Source: Planctomycetota bacterium
GTDB lineage: Bacteria > Planctomycetota > Phycisphaerae > WQYP01 > JAJZKY01
Assembly (NCBI GenBank): GCA_021803885.1
Contig: JAJZKY010000405.1
Location: 1 to 5,181, forward strand
Direction: 5' to 3'
DNA length: 5,181 bases
Below the pieces are notes generated by a model. It did not search any database, was not told the origin of the DNA, and was given only the letters and a program-made list of their open reading frames with translations. Made by a program: the position numbers and the translations under genes. Below, in pieces: positions 1 to 4,187 of this stretch; the first letter of the stretch is position 1, and each line of letters begins with the position of its first letter.

Positions 1-58
1 GCTTGAATCGTGATTGTGATTTATCCATGCACCAATCACGCTATCGTTGACTTCAAGC
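1..58. repeat. Imperfect inverted repeat at the left edge
   Basis: Two pairs of complementary arms are visible: GCTTGAA (1-7) with TTCAAGC (52-58), and CGTGATTG (9-16) with CAATCACG (33-40). The left arms are one base apart while the right arms are separated by 11 bases, so the structure looks like a longer palindrome in which one side lost, or the other gained, about ten bases. The inner pair alone could form an 8-bp stem with a 16-base loop. It could be the edge of a mobile element, a protein-binding palindrome or a degraded terminator. There is no T-tract, and the window starts at its outer edge. Confidence 0.4.
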
Positions 59-336
59 GTAGCAACGCGTTACAAAGCCATGATGCCGCCCACCTCGGCT
101 ATTCGAGCCTCGGGATTCTCCAGTCCGAGTTCCCGCAAGTAACTGGAAACGTCGCACCAGCTAATCCAGTTACTCTGCGTCGCTGTGGTCTTGATACTTC
201 CCCAAATCCGCGCAACGGTGGACAGTTGAAAAGAGAAACAACAAGAGGTGGCAACCTCGTCGCCAATAGCCGTTTCTACCACGAGGTCAAGTGGCAAGGG
301 ATTATGGGCGGTCTCAAGATAGTGCCTCGGCATTAA
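59..336. other. No confident gene; open on both strands
   Basis: Reading frames are open on the plus strand (10-336, ending in TAA at 334-336) and on the minus strand (354-70). Neither translation resembles a family I recognise, neither has a convincing ribosome binding site, and each could be the shadow of the other or of a decayed gene. The minus frame has a fairly codon-like stretch around 70-150. I also looked for a promoter for the downstream flippase and found no clear -35/-10 pair at good spacing. The stretch is best read as intergenic DNA or a gene remnant. Confidence 0.4.
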
Positions 337-346
337 GGGGGGGGGG
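337..346 (+). repeat. G10 homopolymer tract at the flippase start
   Basis: Ten consecutive G lie between an in-frame TAA (334-336) and the GTG start of the flippase (349-351). With the preceding AA the run forms a purine-rich Shine-Dalgarno-like segment (AAGG at 335-338, about ten bases before the GTG). Such tracts change length by slipped-strand mispairing, and near a start codon this can alter ribosome spacing or the reading frame. With nine G, an upstream GTG at 291 would read without a stop into the flippase and add about 20 residues. Whether the tract varies in this organism cannot be seen from one sequence. Ten G is also a common place for a sequencing length error. Confidence 0.75.
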
Positions 347-348
347 CA

Positions 349-1641
349 GTGCATCGAAGCTCTCTGCTACGGGGCGGCATCTATACGTTGCTTATTCAGG
401 GACAGGTAATTCCAGTTCAGCTCGCGATAGCGATAACGTTAGCGCGCACCCTGGGTCCAAAAAGCTACGGACTTTACGGTTTTGCTTTTGCGGTCATTTC
501 GTTTATCCAAGTCATGCCGCTGAATGGGTTGGATAATGTCCTGATTCGCTATGGAGCACAATATTTAGCAATCGGTGCTCTCAATAAATATCGCGGGCTA
601 TTACGAAGGGTGCGTGCCTGGACGTTGTATTTGTTAATGGCGACATCGGGGTTTGTGATCCTCATGGATCACATTCCATTCGTGCATGATGTGGGCGCGT
701 TTTCTCCGCAAATTTTGACATGCGGTGTCCTGCTCCTGATATTTTTGCCCATCAATACATACTGCACTTCTACAATAAGAAGTTTTGATGAAGGAGTTGC
801 CGGTCAGTTGCCTGGTGGGGTTGTAAGACCGTGGGCGTTCCTTGCGCTCATTATAATTGTCAAGCAAATCGAGCCAGGGTTACTTAATCCGTGTAATGCG
901 CTGCTGTTGCAGGGAATGGCGGCGCTGGCGGCGGTAGTGGTCAGCGGGGTATATCTAAAGAGATGCCTTCCAGTAAAGGCAAGCCGGGAGATCGATGAGC
1001 TAGACGTCAAGGAGTGGCGATCCGCCATCCTTCCGTATGCTTTGGTGGGAGGCTTGATGTTGATAAATCAGCAGGCCGACATGATTATGGTTGGACTTCT
1101 TGGCGGGGGACTTCAGGCGGGAATCTATAAAGTGTCGGCGCAAGCCGCTAACTTAATCTCACTTCCTCTTGCGGCATCAAATATATTTCTTGCCCAACGA
1201 GTCGCCGCCTTTCATGCAAGAAACGAAATATCAAAATTAAAAGCCCTTCTGCAAGCGAGTGTACGCGTCACTGCGGCTCTTGCAATCTGTGCTGCGGTGC
1301 CAATGATTTATTTTGGCAAGGAGGTGCTGGTCTCTGTTTTCGGGCATGGCTATCTGAGTGGTTATCCGGTGCTAGTAATCCTGATAGCAGCCCAGGTTGT
1401 GAATGTTGCCTTCGGGTCAGTTGATCTCATACTGACCATGACTGGTAGGCAGCGACTTGCCGTGCGAAGCGCGGGAATTGCAGCTGTCTTGAATATTGTC
1501 TTGTGTGTGGTGCTTATACCGATCTGGGGCGTTACCGGAGCGGCCATTTCTGCCGCATGCTCAATTGTATGTTGGAATGGACTGATGCTGCTATCTGTAA
1601 GACGTAATATTGGTATAAATGTGACCATAATAGGCAGATAG
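349..1641 (+). CDS. Wzx-type polysaccharide flippase (MVF/MATE-like)
   Basis: This is a 430-residue, very hydrophobic inner-membrane protein expected to move undecaprenyl-diphosphate-linked oligosaccharide units from the cytoplasmic to the periplasmic face, ahead of Wzy-type polymerisation or ligation. About twelve hydrophobic segments can be counted, for example near residues 11-30, 42-60, 90-106, 121-137, 161-173, 184-202, 226-242, 305-322, 338-356, 376-392 and 395-416. Family-like features are the LARTLGPKSYGLYGF stretch after the first helix (31-45), the QQADMIMVGLLGG and AGIY region in mid-protein (241-260), and LNI...LIPIWGVTGAAISA near the C-terminus (381-402). The length is normal for Wzx. 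The GTG at 349 is chosen because the TAA at 334-336 blocks any longer in-frame start and because the predicted N-terminus, a short basic stretch followed by helix 1, is typical. The gene converges on the minus-strand glycosyltransferase. Exopolysaccharide exporters of the same superfamily look alike, so the exact polymer is unknown. Confidence 0.88.
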   Translation: MHRSSLLRGGIYTLLIQGQVIPVQLAIAITLARTLGPKSYGLYGFAFAVISFIQVMPLNGLDNVLIRYGAQYLAIGALNKYRGLLRRVRAWTLYLLMATSGFVILMDHIPFVHDVGAFSPQILTCGVLLLIFLPINTYCTSTIRSFDEGVAGQLPGGVVRPWAFLALIIIVKQIEPGLLNPCNALLLQGMAALAAVVVSGVYLKRCLPVKASREIDELDVKEWRSAILPYALVGGLMLINQQADMIMVGLLGGGLQAGIYKVSAQAANLISLPLAASNIFLAQRVAAFHARNEISKLKALLQASVRVTAALAICAAVPMIYFGKEVLVSVFGHGYLSGYPVLVILIAAQVVNVAFGSVDLILTMTGRQRLAVRSAGIAAVLNIVLCVVLIPIWGVTGAAISAACSIVCWNGLMLLSVRRNIGINVTIIGR

Positions 1642-1831
1642 AAAAACGGGTTCGTCCGCAGCCGCGGAATTTGTCGAAGCCACCCGTCTCCGCGTCTCTG
1701 GAAGCGGCACTTCGCTGAGAACCCGCTGCGCTCCGCCCTGCACACCCGAGTCGCATAGTCCAGACGCGGGATATTTACGGGTTACGTCCGGGAGACGCGG
1801 CCCGTTTACATTCAACCAATGGCAACGCGAC
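1642..1831. other. Convergent intergenic region with short repeats
   Basis: The 190 bases separate the ends of the flippase and the glycosyltransferase. Minus-strand frames are open across part of it but give no recognisable protein. A near-identical motif occurs twice in direct orientation: ACGGGTTCGTCCG (1646-1658) and ACGGGTTACGTCCG (1777-1790). CCGCGTCTC (1690-1698) has its exact complement GAGACGCGG at 1792-1800, and a second AGACGCGG lies at 1762-1769. No compact hairpin followed by a T-tract is present, so I cannot assign a rho-independent terminator to either gene. The region may be a scar of a rearrangement. Confidence 0.45.
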
Positions 1832-2794
1832 TCAAATCCATCCGATCAGAGCGCAAACAGCAACAAATAGTCGTTCAGATAGACGTCGACGCCCATTGAC
1901 CAGCGAGAAAAGAGCTACTTTGACCCGTCGAGTCATCGTGTGCGGGGAAAACAATATTTTGCAGAAGGAAGTGAGGTACACACTAGGGACGTCTTGTGCT
2001 ACCAAAGCGGCGATCTGCGCGGCGGTCGCCACCTGCGTTCGATACCAGCCGCTTTTGATTAAATTCACCCTCTTTACAAAGGCGCGTGCCGTGCCGCGAC
2101 CGCCGAGTTCGTTTAATCCATGTTGACGGTACAGAATCCACGGAGTTCGATCGAAAATCCACGCGTAATCTTTTGCCCTAGCGATAAGATATAGAAGCCA
2201 ATCGTGATAATGAAATGACTCAAATAGCGGCAAGTGTCCGGCAATAAGTGACTGAGCTTCCCTGAAGAAACGCGCGCGTAACACAAATGTGCATCCTTGA
2301 CCAGCACCTTCGAAGAGGTAATCCAAGCGCTTCATGTGGGGGTTCTGGTGAAGATGCTTCGTCTTTCCATTGGACCAAAATGCAAGAGCGCTACAGGAAT
2401 AGCCGACGGCATGAGGATGCTTTGCAAGCTCCCCAATTGCCCGAGACAATTTCTCTCGTAGCCAGATGTCGTCCTGATCTGCGAGCGCGACATAATCAAA
2501 AGTTTTGATATCACACGCCTTGAAGGCCTTGAGGAACGCCTTTCCGGAAGATCCACTTGGGTGATCGAATCTGTACCTAAATACATTGTGGTTCTCAGAG
2601 GTGAGTGCGTGTAACAGCTGTTGAGTGTCGTCTGTTGAGCAATCGTCGAATATGTGAAGAGAGACCTGAACCGAACTTTGCGCCGTAATTGAACGGATCT
2701 GCTCTTCGAGCCAATTGGCACCATTGTGCGTCAGCATAACTACAAGAACGCGAGGAAGGTGTGGATGCGATTGCGGATGGTGCACGGTAGTCAT
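1832..2794 (-). CDS. Family 2 glycosyltransferase, rhamnosyltransferase-like
   Basis: This 320-residue protein has a GT-A fold and probably transfers a nucleotide-activated sugar onto a lipid-linked O-antigen or exopolysaccharide precursor at the cytoplasmic face of the inner membrane. Visible motifs in order are VLVVMLTHNG at 16-25 (first beta strand and nucleotide site), FDDCSTDDT at 49-57, ALADQDDIW at 103-111 with the metal-binding DXD-type motif (D106-D109), FHYHDWLLYLI at 194-204 carrying the HDW motif common in this subgroup, and LYRQHGLNELGG at 221-232. The C-terminal part has hydrophobic patches (about 293-300 and 308-320) suggesting membrane association. The length is normal. The start is ATG at 2794. 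The DNA just upstream has no Shine-Dalgarno sequence, but the ATG overlaps the TGA of an upstream broken frame as ATGA, which suggests translational coupling. The sugar is not determined: dTDP-rhamnose is an inference from family resemblance. Confidence 0.88.
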   Translation of the reverse strand: MTTVHHPQSHPHLPRVLVVMLTHNGANWLEEQIRSITAQSSVQVSLHIFDDCSTDDTQQLLHALTSENHNVFRYRFDHPSGSSGKAFLKAFKACDIKTFDYVALADQDDIWLREKLSRAIGELAKHPHAVGYSCSALAFWSNGKTKHLHQNPHMKRLDYLFEGAGQGCTFVLRARFFREAQSLIAGHLPLFESFHYHDWLLYLIARAKDYAWIFDRTPWILYRQHGLNELGGRGTARAFVKRVNLIKSGWYRTQVATAAQIAALVAQDVPSVYLTSFCKILFSPHTMTRRVKVALFSLVNGRRRLSERLFVAVCALIGWI

Positions 2795-3160
2795 TTAGGA
2801 GTTGTATGCAATGACGGAAGCGAGCCGAGACGTTGTTCCGCCTGTGCTTTTGAGAATTGTGGCAAGACACCGTCGTGAAGGTGACCGTAGGGGCCATGCA
2901 GGTCGCGAATGCCGTACATGGCAAGGTGGTTGTCGCTGGCGTAGTGTGTGACGGTCAGATCTGGGGCGGCGGGAATCCGCGCAGCGTGAGGAAGAAAAGC
3001 TTGTCTCGAGTACTATTTCGAAGGATACGAGGCCCAGCAATGATTGGCAGGAATCGACAGTCGCAGAGGTTCTTCGGGTCGCAGCATTCGAGCGATGTCC
3101 ACTCGACGCCCTCAAAGTGAGTCTCCGGGACGCAGGCAATCTCAATCGCAGACAATTCGG
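2791..3160 (-). pseudogene. Unrecognised gene remnant ahead of the glycosyltransferase
   Basis: Two adjacent minus-strand frames look coding. The first runs from about 3160 to 2955 and contains THFEGVEWTSLECCDPKNLC. The second is open from about 3017 to 2791 and contains LTVTHYASDNHLAMYGIRDL, followed by HGPYGHLHDG. Hand counting gives roughly two thirds G or C at third positions in each. Joining them needs one frame change between about 2960 and 3017. The second frame ends in TGA at 2793-2791, overlapping the glycosyltransferase ATG by four bases, as expected for consecutive genes of an operon. I read this as the 3' part of a gene that once stood directly upstream, truncated at its 5' side where the IS3 remnant begins. 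I do not recognise the family. A plus-strand frame at 2857-3120 is also open with similar third-position bias, so the coding strand is not certain. Confidence 0.4.
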
Positions 3161-3223
3161 CTCGGATCCTCGTTCGGATAGCCCCGCGTCGCGGCTGGGG
3201 CTTTCAGTGAAACGACAGTCAGT

Positions 3224-3337
3224 GGTGGTCCGCAGGCTGATGACGGCGTTGATCCACGCGCAGCTCAGTCGCGCCCCGTCGCGGTAAGAGTCGAGCGCGG
3301 TACCAACGATCCGTTGGAGATCTTTCTGGGAAATTGT
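3224..3337 (-). pseudogene. IS3-family orfB remnant (N-terminal piece)
   Basis: After the orfA homology ends, the minus strand reads TISQKDLQRIVGTALDSYRD and then GARL...ISLRT. This resembles the start of IS3-family OrfB transposases, where an ISxxDRQ...GARL...LRTLQRW-type helical region precedes the catalytic domain. The resemblance is lost after about 3224. No DDE catalytic domain (the usual WxxDIT, DNG and E motifs) can be found further along this strand in any frame. The fragment is therefore a short, non-functional piece of a transposase. Whether the LSAIE segment near 3155 is a further bit of it is unclear. Identification is by resemblance to the family pattern only. Confidence 0.5.
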
Positions 3338-3550
3338 TCGTCTCCGCCCGCACGGAAGATCGCGTCGAGTGTTTTTGGCTGCACAAGAAACGCTGTTGTC
3401 CGCCAGCGTCGTCTCCTTGCGTCTGAGGTTCTTCTCCAGCTCCTTGTTCCGCCGACGATCCTGGCGGGTCGCTTGCGGCGTCGCCTGTGCTTCCTCAGGA
3501 TGCGCAAGCGCGGCCATCACGCTCTCGTGCCACCGTTTAAAGTCCTCCAT
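3265..3550 (-). pseudogene. IS3-family orfA remnant, frameshifted
   Basis: The first part (residues 1-52 from ATG at 3550) includes FKRWHESVMAALAHPEEAQA and KELEKNLRRKETTLAD. This is the helical segment of IS3-type OrfA proteins, usually of the form ELERDLRRKEKALAETAALLVL. At about 3395 the homology jumps to another frame, where TTAFLVQPKTLDAIFRAGGD continues the family pattern, so two bases were lost or one gained around GCGGACAAC. The N-terminal helix-turn-helix of OrfA is missing. The homology begins within a few bases of the left end of the IS200-like element, so that element probably cut it. OrfA would bind the terminal repeats and, fused to OrfB, carry out transposition. This copy cannot do so. 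The ATG at 3550 is probably fortuitous. Confidence 0.65.
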
Positions 3551-3564
3551 AGGGGATCCGTAAA

Positions 3565-3587
3565 TCCCTCGCCTTTAGGGGACGGGA
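3565..3587 (+). repeat. Left-end hairpin of the IS200-like element
   Basis: An imperfect hairpin can be drawn. TCCC (3565-3568) pairs with GGGA (3584-3587), C3583 is bulged, TC (3569-3570) pairs with GA (3581-3582), G3571 and G3580 are mismatched, and CC (3572-3573) pairs with GG (3578-3579) around a TTTA loop. The right-end hairpin of the same element has the same TTTA loop. Imperfect subterminal hairpins with bulges, recognised by TnpA, are the norm in IS200/IS605 elements. Confidence 0.6.
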
Positions 3588-3608
3588 AAGTCGGCCGGAT
3601 ATAGGGGA

Positions 3609-4037
3609 ATGAAAGACTACAAGAGCAGCAGCCACGTGATATGGGACTGCAAATACCACCTGGTGTGGATTACGAAGTGCCGGTACCCAGTCGTGGCAGG
3701 GGATGTCGGGTTGCAGGCCAGAGAGCTCTTGCGGGAGATCGCTCGGAGTCTGGAGATGACGATCTACGCTGGGGCCATCAATCGGAACCACGTGCATCTG
3801 TTCGTATCCATCCCGCCGCAAGTGTCGGTGTCCTGAGCCGTACAATTTCTGAAGGGAAAGAGCTCGCATAGGCTGCTGAGCAAATTTATGGTGCTGAGAA
3901 AGCGGTATTGGGGCCAGCATGTGTGGGCTAGAGGTTACTGGGTGGCGTCGAGCGGGAACGTGACTGACGAGGTTTGGCAGAAATACATCGAGAATCAAGT
4001 GCCTGAAGAGCCAGATGACGACTTCGAACTCGTGTGA
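3609..4037 (+). pseudogene. tnpA: IS200/IS605 TnpA (Y1 HUH transposase), nonsense codon
   Basis: The frame encodes a 142-codon transposase of normal length for the family, interrupted once by TGA at codon 76 (3834-3836). The N-terminal part carries SSHVIWDCKYHLVWITK (6-22) and the metal-binding HUH motif as NHVHLF (H61, H63). After the TGA the same frame continues without error: AVQFLKGKSSHRLL (77-90), LRKRYWGQHVWARGYW (96-111) and VWQKYIENQ (122-130), where Y126 is the expected catalytic tyrosine. It ends at TGA 4035-4037. The stop replaces a position that is usually K or R in SVS(K/R)AVQ, so a single change from CGA or AGA would explain it. TnpA acts as a dimer that cuts and joins single-stranded ends. 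The truncated 75-residue product keeps HUH but lacks the tyrosine, so it should be inactive unless the TGA is read through. AGGGG (3603-3607) lies unusually close to the ATG, implying weak translation, which is common for this family. Confidence 0.85.
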
Positions 4038-4070
4038 GTGTGTCCATCGGCCCCTGGCCGACAGACACCC
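4038..4070 (+). repeat. Hairpin directly after the tnpA stop codon
   Basis: Starting right after TGA 4035-4037, GTGTC (4040-4044) pairs with GACAC (4064-4068) and TCGGCC (4047-4052) pairs with GGCCGA (4056-4061). A CCT loop closes the hairpin and a small CA/CA internal loop lies between the two stems. G4038 can also pair with C4070 past one mismatch. There is no T-tract, so it is not a standard rho-independent terminator. It may limit transcription through the element, protect the mRNA end, or be part of the right-end architecture. Confidence 0.55.
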
Positions 4071-4092
4071 GACTTGAGCCGTACTCCGAAGT

Positions 4093-4110
4093 CACCGGCT
4101 TTAGCCGGTG
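4093..4110 (+). repeat. Right-end hairpin of the IS200-like element
   Basis: CACCGGCT (4093-4100) is the exact complement of AGCCGGTG (4103-4110). The practical structure is a 7-bp stem with a TTTA loop, with further G-T wobble pairs possible outside it. Position and form match the subterminal right hairpin that TnpA recognises in IS200/IS605 elements, and the TTTA loop matches the left hairpin. Confidence 0.7.
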
Positions 4111-4187
4111 GTCGTTCACATGTTGCAACCGATACTCCGAGTTTTTGAGACACCTAGTACGACGACACGTTAATTACGAAATATATG
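4111..4187. other. Junction between the IS200-like and IS630-like elements
   Basis: These 77 bases lie between the right hairpin of the IS200-like element and the stop codon of the IS630 transposase. Both element boundaries must fall here. IS630-family elements insert at TA and duplicate it, and several TA dinucleotides are present (for example near 4157, 4160 and 4171). Without the other IS630 end, outside the window, the terminal inverted repeat cannot be identified. I find none of the missing upstream part of the IS3 orfA here on either strand. Confidence 0.4.

Larger units (their letters stand above)
3551..4119 (+). mobile_element. IS200/IS605-family insertion sequence (tnpA only)
   Basis: A compact element of about 570 bases is inferred from three things: a left hairpin (3565-3587), a Y1 transposase gene (3609-4037) and a right hairpin (4093-4110). 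It has no terminal inverted repeats and no target duplication that I can see, as expected for this family, which transposes as single-stranded DNA through subterminal hairpins. There is no tnpB, so it is of the IS200 type. Its left end abuts an IS3-family orfA remnant in the opposite orientation. The outer limits are estimates. The right end is placed at TTCAC (4115-4119) because cleavage sites in this family lie a few bases beyond the hairpin. The left end could lie a few bases either side of 3551. Confidence 0.7.

Noticed and set aside
10..336. 108-codon plus-strand frame as a gene upstream of the flippase
   Set aside because: There is no recognisable family, no ribosome binding site, and an equally open minus-strand frame lies opposite it.
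2857..3120. Plus-strand frame with GGGNPRSVRKK, faintly like the C-terminal end of hexapeptide-repeat acetyltransferases
   Set aside because: The repeat pattern does not hold, a stop precedes it, no other part of such an enzyme is present, and the minus-strand reading is better linked to its neighbour by the ATGA overlap. It is not excluded entirely.
3641..3871. Explaining the tnpA interruption by a frameshift into the overlapping 76-codon frame
   Set aside because: After the TGA at 3834-3836 the original frame continues with the correct family sequence to 4037, so the lesion is a nonsense codon and not a frameshift.
4038..4119. CRISPR-like or guide-RNA structure at the IS200-like right end
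   Set aside because: There is no tnpB gene, no repeat array and no scaffold-like conserved region. The hairpins are adequately explained as IS200/IS605 subterminal structures.
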